From Jannaschia aquimarina (GTDB lineage: Bacteria; Pseudomonadota; Alphaproteobacteria; Rhodobacterales; Rhodobacteraceae): a stretch of DNA of 64,000 bases. The translations under genes and the position numbers were made by a program. Location of the stretch: assembly GCF_000877395.1 (NCBI RefSeq), contig NZ_JYFE01000027.1, forward strand, positions 1-64,000. The letters run 5' to 3'. This document shows, in pieces, positions 42,916 through 50,209 of this stretch (positions within the stretch are counted from its first letter, which is position 1; each line of letters starts with the position of its first letter). The notes under the pieces are model-generated. The model saw only the letters and a program-made list of their open reading frames with translations. It was not told where the DNA came from and did no database searches.

Positions 42916-44127
42916 ATGGATACGGACGTGATCATCGTCGGCGGCGGGCTGAGCGGCCCGCTGACCGCCCTGGCCCTGGCACGGGGCGGGATGTCGTCGG
43001 TCGTGCTGGACGCCGCGCCGCGCCCCGACCTGCCGGGGCCGTTCACCGGGCGGGCCTACGCCATCGCGCTGGCCGGGGTGCGCATGTTGCAGGCGTTGGA
43101 TCTGTGGGAGACGATCGAGGACGCGCAGCCGATAACCGGTATTCGCGCCTCCGACGGCCGCGTCGGCGAGGGGGCGTCGTCCCTGCATCTGCGTTTCGAC
43201 GCGGCGATGATCGGCGAGCGGTCGATGGGCCACATGGTCGAGGACCGGCACCTGCGCCATGCGCTGCTTCAGGCGTGCGTGGCCGACCCCTGCGTAGAGG
43301 TCCGGTTCGACAAACAGGTCGTGGCGCAGGATGTGGATGCGCGGGCGACGGTCACGTTGGCGGATGGCGGGACCCTTTCCGCCGCCTTGCTGGTCGGCTG
43401 CGACGGGCGCGGCAGCGGTGTGGCCGAGCGGGCGGGCCTGCGCCGCAACGTCAAGGATTACCGACAGACCGCGCTCACCTGCGCCGTCGCCCACGCGCGG
43501 CCCCATGACGGGGTGGCGCACCAGCTCTTCCTGCCGCCCGGCCCGCTGGCGATCCTGCCGCTGGCGGACAACCGGTCCTCTCTCGTCTGGACCGAGACCG
43601 CCGAGACCGCCGCCCAGATCGCAGCGATGGACGAGGATGCCTATCTCGACATCCTGCGTCCGCGCTTCGGCAGCTTTCTGGGCGAGATCGAACTGACGGG
43701 CGCGCGCGGCACCTACCCGCTGACCCTGACTTTGACGCAGGATCTGATCGCGCCCCGCGTGGCGCTTGCAGGCGATGCAGGGCACGGCATCCATCCGATT
43801 GCCGGACAGGGTCTGAACCTCGGCATCAAGGACGTGGCAGCCCTGGCGGAAGTCCTGACCGAGGCCCGGCGCCGAGGCGAGGATATCGGCAGCCTGCCGG
43901 TGCTGGAACGCTACGCCCGCTGGCGCCGGTTCGACAACGCGCAGATGGGCGTCGCCACGGACGCGGTGAACGCGCTGTTCTCCAACGACGATCCGATCCT
44001 GCGCGGGCTCAGACGGCTGGGTCTGGGTGCGGTGGACCATCTGGACGGGCTGAAGCGACGCTTCATCCGCGAGGCAGCGGGGCTGTCCGGGGACCTGCCT
44101 CGATTGCTACAGGGGCAACCGCTGTAG
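42916..44127 (+). CDS. UbiH/UbiF/COQ6-family FAD monooxygenase
   Basis: A 403-residue flavin hydroxylase that should add a hydroxyl to the ubiquinone ring. The N-terminal FAD motif VIIVGGGLSGPLTALALARGG is at 5-25. The NAD(P)H/FAD middle motif appears in LVGCDGRGSGVAERAGL. The C-terminal FAD motif ALAGDAGHGIHPIAGQGLNLGIKD is the classic family signature. Which ring position it hydroxylates (UbiH, UbiF, UbiI or UbiL type) cannot be told. It is convergent with the Trm112-like gene. ubiG, at 10 kb, belongs to the same pathway. Confidence 0.93.
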   Translation: MDTDVIIVGGGLSGPLTALALARGGMSSVVLDAAPRPDLPGPFTGRAYAIALAGVRMLQALDLWETIEDAQPITGIRASDGRVGEGASSLHLRFDAAMIGERSMGHMVEDRHLRHALLQACVADPCVEVRFDKQVVAQDVDARATVTLADGGTLSAALLVGCDGRGSGVAERAGLRRNVKDYRQTALTCAVAHARPHDGVAHQLFLPPGPLAILPLADNRSSLVWTETAETAAQIAAMDEDAYLDILRPRFGSFLGEIELTGARGTYPLTLTLTQDLIAPRVALAGDAGHGIHPIAGQGLNLGIKDVAALAEVLTEARRRGEDIGSLPVLERYARWRRFDNAQMGVATDAVNALFSNDDPILRGLRRLGLGAVDHLDGLKRRFIREAAGLSGDLPRLLQGQPL

Positions 44128-44162
44128 CATCGCGATGGTCCGTCCCGGAGACGGGCTGGCCC

Positions 44163-44372
44163 TCAGTCCAGCTTGCGCGCCTCGTCGACCAGCATGATCG
44201 GGATGCCGCCGCGGATCGGATAGGCGAGCCCGGCGGATCTCGACGCAAGTTCCTGTCGATCGGCATCGTAGGTCAGGGGGCCGTGGGTCTGAGGGCAGAC
44301 GAGGGCCTCCAGCATGCGGCGCTCGTGGTCCGGAGATTTGGGCGAGTCCTCGATCGTCGGCGCGTCGGTCAC
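44163..44372 (-). CDS. Trm112-family protein
   Basis: A 69-residue member of the Trm112/UPF0434 family ([32 protein letters not shown]). Eukaryotic Trm112 activates several methyltransferases; the role of bacterial proteins is not established. Only one Cys is present, so the zinc site of some relatives is lost. Its start overlaps the LON-domain gene stop by four bases (TCAT), and LON, Trm112 and the thioredoxin-like gene form a commonly seen cluster. Confidence 0.85.
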   Translation of the reverse strand: MTDAPTIEDSPKSPDHERRMLEALVCPQTHGPLTYDADRQELASRSAGLAYPIRGGIPIMLVDEARKLD

Positions 44373-45019
44373 TGGATCGTCTCTCCGTCACCGGTCTCGC
44401 GCATCCCGAACTCCATCAGGGTGACCAACGTCTCGCGGCGCGTGGTCAGGCTGGGCGCTTCGAGAAGGGCCTGCTTCTCTTCGGGATCGAAGGGGCAGAG
44501 CATCGAGAGCGAGTTGACCAGCAGTTCCTCTTCGGCGTCCTGGAGACTGTCCCAGTCGGTCGAAAGGGACTGCGATTCGAAGTATTTCTGCAGCAGATTC
44601 AAAAAGGCTGGCCTGTCGAAATCGTGGTCCACCTCGGGCTTGCCCAAGTCACGCTCGAAGTCGCTCCAGCCTACATCGGCGCGCAGATAGGGCGTGAAGC
44701 CCGTAACCTCGTTCACGATCCGGAAGCGGGATGCCCCGGAAAGCGTTATCATGTAGCGCCCGTCTTCGGTCTCGGAGAACTGGGTCAGGCGCCCGGCACA
44801 GCCGATAGTCTGGAGCGTGCGCCCGTCCTTTCCCGCCTTCTCGCGTGGCTGGACCATCCCGATCAGGCGATGGGGCGTCTTGAGACAATCCTCGATCATC
44901 TGCAGGTAGCGCGGCTCGAAAATATGAAGCGGCAGGCGGGCGCGCGGCAACAGCAACGCCCCCGGCAGCGGGAAAACGGGGATCGTCTCGGGCAGGTCGG
45001 CCTTGCGGATCATAACCAT
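44369..45019 (-). CDS. LON substrate-binding-domain protein
   Basis: A 216-residue protein carrying only the N-terminal substrate-recognition domain of Lon protease ([30 protein letters not shown], then [28 protein letters not shown]). It lacks the ATPase and protease parts and is a normal-length member of the stand-alone LON domain family. Another Met occurs two codons inside the ATG at 45019 and could be used instead. Probable operon: thioredoxin-like gene, LON, Trm112. Confidence 0.9.
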   Translation of the reverse strand: MVMIRKADLPETIPVFPLPGALLLPRARLPLHIFEPRYLQMIEDCLKTPHRLIGMVQPREKAGKDGRTLQTIGCAGRLTQFSETEDGRYMITLSGASRFRIVNEVTGFTPYLRADVGWSDFERDLGKPEVDHDFDRPAFLNLLQKYFESQSLSTDWDSLQDAEEELLVNSLSMLCPFDPEEKQALLEAPSLTTRRETLVTLMEFGMRETGDGETIQ

Positions 45020-45050
45020 CAGCTAGGTCGTGAAAGACCAGATGAAAGGG

Positions 45051-45965
45051 TCAGGCGAAGATCATCGACGACAGGCGCCGACGGCCTTTCAGAACGATCG
45101 GATCCTGGGGCTTCAGCGCATCGAAGATCGTGAAAAGCTGCGCGCGCGCGGCGCCGTCGTTCCACTCCCGGTCGCGGCGGAAGAGTTCGAGCAACTCGTC
45201 CACGGCGGCCTCTGTCTCTCCGTTCGCCTGCAACGCGGCGGCCAGATCGTAGCGGGCCTGATGATCGTCCGGGTTGGCCTCGACCGCAGCGCGCAGGTCT
45301 GCGACGGGTCCGGCATCCTGCGCCTGCCGGGCGAGCGCAAGCTGGGCGCGTGCGGCCTCCAGTTCGGGGGCGTCGATGATGGCATCGGGGGCGGTGTTGA
45401 GGATGCCCTCGGCGTGGTCCAACTCTCCGAGGGCGATATGGGCGCGGGCCAGTCCGCCGCAGGCCGCGGCGTTGGCGTTGTCCTCGCCCAGGATGGCGGC
45501 GAAAGTCTGCGCGGCGTCCACGGCGGCGCCGGCTTCCAGCATTTCTTCGGCCGCTGTGACCGCTTCGGCCAGGCCGTCGCCCTCTCCCTCGCCGGCGAGG
45601 TCGGCGACGCGGGTGACGAAGGCGTCGATCTCGGATTGCGGCACCGCACCCTGGAAGCCATCGACCGGCTGCCCCTTCCAGAAGGCATAGACCGTCGGGA
45701 TCGACTGGATGCGCAGTTGCGCGGCGACCTGCTGGTTGCGGTCGACGTCGACCTTGGCCATCCGCACGCGGCCCTTCTTGGCGGTCACCGCCGCTTCGAG
45801 CTGGGGGCCCAGTGTCTTGCAGGGGCCGCACCAGGTGGCCCAGAAATCCACGATGACCGGGACCTCCATCGAGGCCTCGACGACGTCGATCATGAAGGTT
45901 GCCTCGTCCACGTCCTTGATGACGTCGGCGGCGGGCTGCTGGGATTGCTGGCCGAATTCGAGCAT
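45051..45965 (-). CDS. Thioredoxin-TPR protein (CnoX/YbbN-like)
   Basis: A 304-residue protein with an N-terminal thioredoxin domain (residues 13-118), active-site motif C46-G-P-C49 (WATWCGPCK), followed by helical tetratricopeptide-like repeats to the end. This layout is that of the chaperedoxin YbbN/CnoX, which holds unfolded proteins and protects them from oxidation in the cytosol. Unlike Escherichia coli YbbN, it keeps the complete CGPC motif. The start at 45965 (MLEFGQQ) is the first Met next to the conserved N-terminus. Confidence 0.92.
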   Translation of the reverse strand: MLEFGQQSQQPAADVIKDVDEATFMIDVVEASMEVPVIVDFWATWCGPCKTLGPQLEAAVTAKKGRVRMAKVDVDRNQQVAAQLRIQSIPTVYAFWKGQPVDGFQGAVPQSEIDAFVTRVADLAGEGEGDGLAEAVTAAEEMLEAGAAVDAAQTFAAILGEDNANAAACGGLARAHIALGELDHAEGILNTAPDAIIDAPELEAARAQLALARQAQDAGPVADLRAAVEANPDDHQARYDLAAALQANGETEAAVDELLELFRRDREWNDGAARAQLFTIFDALKPQDPIVLKGRRRLSSMIFA

Positions 45966-46026
45966 GGGGGCCTCCTGAGCGGTTGGCTCCGATCTAGGCA
46001 GGGCGCGGCGCGGGGGCAAGCGGGCG

Positions 46027-46815
46027 TCAGAGATCGAACGTCGCGAAGACGGGGGCGTGATCGCTGGGCTTTTCCCAGCCGCGGACGTGGCGGAGAACGC
46101 GGGACGAGTGGGCGGCGCTCGCGATGTCGGGCGTGGCCCAGACGTGGTCGAGGCGGCGGCCCTTGTCGGCCTTGTCCCAGTCGGGCGAGCGGTAGGACCA
46201 CCAGGAATAGAGCTGGCCTTCGGGGATGTCGGCGCGGGTGACGTCGACCCAGGCGCCGGCATCCTGCGTCTGGCCCAGCGTCTCGACCTCGACCGGCGTG
46301 TGGCTGACGACCTTCAGAAGCTGCTTGTGGGACCAGACGTCGTCCTCGCGCGGGGCGATGTTGAGATCGCCCACCAGAATGGATTTCGCGGGCCGGTCGG
46401 CATGGAAGGCGTCGCGCATCGAGGTCAGGTAATCCAGCTTTTGTCCAAACTTGTCATTGACTTCCCGGTCCGGCACGTCGCCCCCGGCGGGGACGTAGAA
46501 GTTGTGGATCGTCACCCCGTTTTCGAGCCGGCCTGCGATGTGGCGGGCATGGCCCAGATCCGCGTGATCGTCGGCGCCGGCTTCCTCCAGAGGCAGCTTC
46601 GAGAAGATAGCGACGCCGTTATACCCCTTTTGCCCGCGGGCGACGCGCCAGCGGTAGCCGAGGGCCTCGAACGCTTCGGTGGGGATCTTGTCCACGGGGG
46701 ACTTGCACTCCTGGAGGCAGAGGATGTCGGGCGCTTCCTCCTCCATCAGCCGGGCGACCAGACCCTCCCGCAGGCGAACCGAGTTGATGTTCCATGTTGC
46801 GAGAGTGAAGGGCAT
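46027..46815 (-). CDS. xth: Exodeoxyribonuclease III
   Basis: A 262-residue AP endonuclease/3'-5' exonuclease that cuts at abasic sites and blocked 3' ends. Active-site parts are ATWNINSVRLR, the metal Glu36 in LQECKSP, GDLNIAPREDDVW and the C-terminal KPSDHAPVFATFDL. The start at 46815 (MPFTLATWN) matches the family and has GGAG seven bases upstream. The frame stays open further upstream only because it reads through the GTGCAC array. The array lies 28-78 bases before the ATG, where promoter or leader control would act. Confidence 0.96.
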   Translation of the reverse strand: MPFTLATWNINSVRLREGLVARLMEEEAPDILCLQECKSPVDKIPTEAFEALGYRWRVARGQKGYNGVAIFSKLPLEEAGADDHADLGHARHIAGRLENGVTIHNFYVPAGGDVPDREVNDKFGQKLDYLTSMRDAFHADRPAKSILVGDLNIAPREDDVWSHKQLLKVVSHTPVEVETLGQTQDAGAWVDVTRADIPEGQLYSWWSYRSPDWDKADKGRRLDHVWATPDIASAAHSSRVLRHVRGWEKPSDHAPVFATFDL

Positions 46816-46843
46816 GACGGCTCCGGTCTGTGCAAAAATGCGG

Positions 46844-46893
46844 ATGCACTCCCTGTGCACCCCCTGTGCACCCCCCGTGCAGACGATGTGCAC
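46844..46893 (-). repeat. GTGCAC 11-bp phased array, copy C (xth leader)
   Basis: Read on the minus strand, five hexamers start every 11 bp: GTGCAC (46888), CTGCAC (46877), GTGCAC (46866), GTGCAC (46855) and GTGCAT (46844), in total exactly 50 bp. It is the best-kept copy. The following bases CCGCATTTTTGCAC resemble GGCATTCTCGCAC after copy B, so similarity extends past the array. It sits between the DUF2461 gene end and the xth start, in the sense orientation for xth. Confidence 0.85.
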
Positions 46894-46906
46894 ATGGCGG
46901 GCTCAG

Positions 46907-47560
46907 TCAGGAGTCCCGTATCAGCACCTCCCGGACGGGAAGCAAGGCCTCGAACCGATCCGTGAGGGCCGCGACGAGGCCGTCTCCGGTCTCGCGCCAA
47001 CCCTCGGGCAGGGGGCCGCCCAGGGCGAAGGATTTGCGGCGCAGCAGGTCGCCGTGCGGGTGCTCGGGCGCATAGGGTTTGGGCACCCGCTTGAGCGGGT
47101 CGGGGCCGATCTCGGACAGGGACCCGCCAGAGGCTCCCATCGCCTCGGTCAGATCGTCGCCATGGCGGTCGATCAGAGCCCTGAACCGCGCGAGCCCGTC
47201 TTTGTCGAAGCCGGGCCAGCCGAGGCCCGCGAAGGTCGCCGCCGGCTCGATCCCGAAATAGAAGGAGGGGCCGGGATCGACCGGGGCCCAGAGCATCGCC
47301 AGCATCGTCTTGTAGGGGGACTTGTCCTTGGAGAAGCGAATGTCGCGGTTGATGCGGAACACCTTCGGGCGGTGCGGCGTGCGGGTCAGTCGGGCCAGAT
47401 CCTCGGCCACGAGATCGGCGAACAGCTTGGCCGGGGCTTCGATATCGCGTTTCCAAGCCGCCTTGCGCGGTTCGAACCAATCCCTGGAGTTGTTTTGCGC
47501 GAGGGCAGCGTAGAAGCGCTGGGCCCGGTCGAGCATCTTGGTAAACCCATCGTCGGACAT
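46907..47560 (-). CDS. DUF2461 (TIGR02453-type) protein
   Basis: A 217-residue protein of the DUF2461 family. Characteristic segments are FYAALAQNNSRDWFEPRKAAW, FRINRDIRFSKDKSPYKTMLAMLW, SFYFGIEPAATFAGLGWPGFD and KRVPKPYAPEHPHGDLLRRKSF. The basic KSPYKT region and conserved Trp/Arg residues suggest a ligand site, but no activity is established. The start at 47560 follows GGAGGG and is preferred to an upstream in-frame codon. Confidence 0.88.
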   Translation of the reverse strand: MSDDGFTKMLDRAQRFYAALAQNNSRDWFEPRKAAWKRDIEAPAKLFADLVAEDLARLTRTPHRPKVFRINRDIRFSKDKSPYKTMLAMLWAPVDPGPSFYFGIEPAATFAGLGWPGFDKDGLARFRALIDRHGDDLTEAMGASGGSLSEIGPDPLKRVPKPYAPEHPHGDLLRRKSFALGGPLPEGWRETGDGLVAALTDRFEALLPVREVLIRDS

Positions 47561-47667
47561 GAACCCTCCACCCCCGGATCGGTGCCGTGGTCGCGACCCC
47601 GCCGGGATCGTCGCGGACAGGTGTGGCAAAGATCAAGCGGCAAAGGGGCACGCCGTGTGCCGGACAG

Positions 47668-47694
47668 AAAAAAGGCCGGACGCGAGGTCCGGCC
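47668..47694 (-). terminator. Rho-independent terminator of the response regulator gene
   Basis: On the minus strand the 8-bp stem GGCCGGAC / GTCCGGCC with a 5-base loop is followed by TTTTTT. It lies about 130 bp past the stop of the response regulator gene and before the DUF2461 gene. Confidence 0.85.
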
Positions 47695-47825
47695 GAGTCC
47701 AACAGGGAGGTGCGGTCGATTGCCCGCGACCGCAGCGGGTATCTTTACTCTAACCCGAAAAATGTGGCTGCCGTTAGGTAAACGAAGGTCGGAGACGTGA
47801 AGATTTCCGGCCTGTTGCACCCGCA

Positions 47826-48512
47826 TCACGCCATCAGACGGTAGCCCCCGCTTTCGGTGACCAGCAGGCGCGCGTTCGACGGCTCGGGCTCGATCTTCTG
47901 GCGCAGGCGGTAAATGTGGGTCTCCAGCGTATGGGTCGTGACGCCCGCATTGTAGCCCCAGACCTCGTGCAGCAGCACATCGCGCGCCACCGTCCCATCG
48001 CCGGCGCGATAGAGGAACTTGAGGATGTTCGTCTCTTTCTCGGTAAGGCGGATCTTCTTGTCGTCCTCGGTCAGGAGCATCTTCTGAGCCGGCTTGAAGG
48101 TGTACGGCCCGAGGGTGAAGACCGCATCCTCGGATTGCTCGTGCTGGCGCAGCTGGGCGCGGATACGGGCCAGCAGGACCGGGAACTTGAAGGGCTTGGC
48201 GATGTAGTCGTTGGCGCCCGCATCCAGCCCCAGGATCGTGTCGGCATCGGTATCGTGACCCGTCAGCATCACGATGGGGCACTTGACGCCCTGCTTGCGC
48301 ATCAGGCGGCAAAGCTCGCGCCCATCGGTGTCGGGCAGGCCCACGTCGAGCACGATCAGGTCGTAGAGCTGTTCCTTGGCACGGGACATGCCGGTGGCGC
48401 CCGAATCGGCCTCGAAGACGTCGAATTCCTCGGTCATGACCAGTTGCTCGGCCAGGGCGTCGCGCAGGTCGTCGTCGTCGTCGACCAGGAGGATTTTCTT
48501 GAGGTTGGCCAT
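47826..48512 (-). CDS. OmpR/PhoB-type response regulator (CenR-like)
   Basis: A 228-residue two-component response regulator. The receiver domain has the acidic patch DDDD at 11-14, the phospho-acceptor Asp56 in VLDVGLPDTDG, the Thr in VMLTGHD and Lys in YIAKPF. The winged-helix domain (about 130-228) has LTEKETNILKFLYRAG and HIYRLRQKIEP. The opening NLKKILLVDDDDDLRDALAEQL resembles the alphaproteobacterial envelope regulator CenR, though the assignment is tentative. No sensor kinase is adjacent. Start at 48512 is supported by GGAG eight bases upstream; an alternative GTG lies three codons earlier. Confidence 0.92.
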   Translation of the reverse strand: MANLKKILLVDDDDDLRDALAEQLVMTEEFDVFEADSGATGMSRAKEQLYDLIVLDVGLPDTDGRELCRLMRKQGVKCPIVMLTGHDTDADTILGLDAGANDYIAKPFKFPVLLARIRAQLRQHEQSEDAVFTLGPYTFKPAQKMLLTEDDKKIRLTEKETNILKFLYRAGDGTVARDVLLHEVWGYNAGVTTHTLETHIYRLRQKIEPEPSNARLLVTESGGYRLMA

Positions 48513-48671
48513 CGTCACCACTCCGGATAAATGCTTTGGCCCGGAAAGTGACGCAGCGGAGGGCGCGCGCCAAGGCGTCTTCCGCCGCTCTCACGGACGC
48601 TTCACGGGGACGTGTCGCCAATGGGCGAAATGTTTCATATCTGTCGCGCCGGGGGCCGTCATGCCCCGTCC

Positions 48672-49721
48672 ATGTTTCAGGATCCCACCGTGCTGACCCC
48701 CACGCCGACCGAACTTGCCGCCCGCGCGCGCGCCGATCTGCGCTCCGGGTTGCCCGTCGCGACGCGTGGGATGCTGATGGCGGCCGCCGAGACGGTCTCG
48801 GCCGGGCGGCTGGCGGGGATGCGTGATCTGGGGCCTCTGGTGCTCGCGATCACGGACCGGCGGGCGGCGACGCTGAAGGCGCGGGCCTATGACGGCGATC
48901 TGGCGCGGGTGGTGGTGCCCGGCGATGCCGACGTGGCCTGGCTGCGCGCGGTGGCCGACCCGGCGGACGATCTGCGCGCGCCTATGAAGGGACCGCTGGC
49001 CACCCTGCGCGACGGGGATGCCGGCCCGTGGCGGACCGGGCTCGCGCTGGCCAAGGCGGCGCAACTGCTGCCCGCGATGGTCGGGGTGGAAACGCCGACC
49101 CTGCCCGAGGGGATCACCGTTCTGGACCGCGCGGCCGGGGCGGGGCCGCTGGCGGGCGTAGCCGCGGCGCGCCTTCCCATGGCCTTGGCGGGGGCCGGGC
49201 GGTTGCACGTCTTCCGCGAGGGCGGCGGAGAGGAGCATTACGCCGTCGAGGCGGGCACCGTGGACCGCGCCGCGCCGGTGCTGGTGCGCCTGCATTCGGC
49301 CTGCTTCACCGGCGACGTACTGGGCAGCCTGAAATGCGATTGCGGCCCCCAGCTTCATGCCGCGCTCGGGGCGATCCGCGACGGGGGTGTCGTGCTCTAC
49401 CTCAATCAGGAGGGCCGGGGGATCGGCCTGGCGAACAAGATGCGGGCCTACGACCTGCAGGACCAGGGCTTCGACACGGTCGAGGCGAACCACCGGCTGG
49501 GCTTCGAGGATGACGAGCGCGACTTCCGGCTGGGCGCGGGGTTGCTGCGGAAGTTAGGGATCGGGAAAATCAAGCTGATGACCAACAACCCCCGGAAGAT
49601 TCAGATGATGCAGGACCAGGGGATCGACGTTGTGGAGCGCGTGCCCCTGCATGTCGGGCGCGGACCAGAGAATGCCGGTTATCTCGATGTCAAGCGCACC
49701 AAGTCGGGGCATCTGGAGTGA
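48672..49721 (+). CDS. ribA: GTP cyclohydrolase II with extra N-terminal domain
   Basis: A 349-residue enzyme for the first step of riboflavin synthesis, opening GTP to 2,5-diamino-6-ribosylamino-pyrimidinone phosphate. The C-terminal 200 residues hold the Zn ligands (CFTGDVLGSLKCDCG), NQEGRGIGLANKMRAYDLQDQGFDTVEANH and LMTNNPRK. The first 140 residues replace the DHBP synthase domain of bifunctional RibBA with a domain lacking its catalytic motifs. The start is uncertain: ATG at 48672 or GTG at 48690, which has AGGA upstream. The stop overlaps the next gene (GTGA). Confidence 0.9.
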   Translation: MFQDPTVLTPTPTELAARARADLRSGLPVATRGMLMAAAETVSAGRLAGMRDLGPLVLAITDRRAATLKARAYDGDLARVVVPGDADVAWLRAVADPADDLRAPMKGPLATLRDGDAGPWRTGLALAKAAQLLPAMVGVETPTLPEGITVLDRAAGAGPLAGVAAARLPMALAGAGRLHVFREGGGEEHYAVEAGTVDRAAPVLVRLHSACFTGDVLGSLKCDCGPQLHAALGAIRDGGVVLYLNQEGRGIGLANKMRAYDLQDQGFDTVEANHRLGFEDDERDFRLGAGLLRKLGIGKIKLMTNNPRKIQMMQDQGIDVVERVPLHVGRGPENAGYLDVKRTKSGHLE

Positions 49722-50209
49722 CGCCCGACGATTTGGTCGTGACGCCCACGGGGCTGCGCTTCGGGGGCCGCCGCATCCCCTGCACCATCGGGCGCGGTGG
49801 CATCCGCGCCGACAAGCGCGAGGGGGACGGCGCCACGCCCCGGGGGGTGCACCGGATCGTGGGCATGCTCTACCGGCCGGACCGGATGGCGCGGCCCGCG
49901 CCCTGGGCCCTGCCCATCGGGCCGCGCGATCTCTGGTGCGATGATCCGGCCCATCCCGATTACAACCTGATGACCGGTGCGCCGTTCGACGCGTCGGCCG
50001 AGCGCCTGAGGCGGGCCGATCCGCTTTACGACCTGGTCATCCTGACGGATTGGAACTGGCCCTTCGCGCAGAAGGGGCGGGGCAGCGCGATCTTCCTGCA
50101 TCGCTGGCGCCGTCCGGGCTGCCCGACCGAAGGCTGCGTCGCCATGGCACCCGAAGACCTGCGCTGGATCGCCCCGCGGATCGGCTACGGGACGCGGGTG
50201 ATCGTCTGA
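49718..50209 (+). CDS. YkuD-type L,D-transpeptidase family protein
   Basis: A 163-residue protein with an L,D-transpeptidase catalytic motif: His128 in IFLHRW and the nucleophile Cys140 in GCPTEGCVAM. It lacks a signal peptide and a peptidoglycan-binding domain, and is shorter than enzymes that cross-link peptidoglycan. It belongs to the compact group of YkuD proteins and could act on peptidoglycan or another amide substrate. It begins with GTG overlapping the ribA stop. Its end overlaps the end of the convergent glycosyltransferase gene by 25 bp. Confidence 0.85.
   Translation: MTPDDLVVTPTGLRFGGRRIPCTIGRGGIRADKREGDGATPRGVHRIVGMLYRPDRMARPAPWALPIGPRDLWCDDPAHPDYNLMTGAPFDASAERLRRADPLYDLVILTDWNWPFAQKGRGSAIFLHRWRRPGCPTEGCVAMAPEDLRWIAPRIGYGTRVIV

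Noticed and set aside
46816-46893. N-terminal extension of exodeoxyribonuclease III
   Set aside because: The extra residues come from the GTGCAC array; the family start and ribosome binding site favour 46815.
48513-48671. FMN riboswitch before ribA
   Set aside because: The region lacks the conserved RFN element and is only 159 bp shared with a divergent regulator gene.
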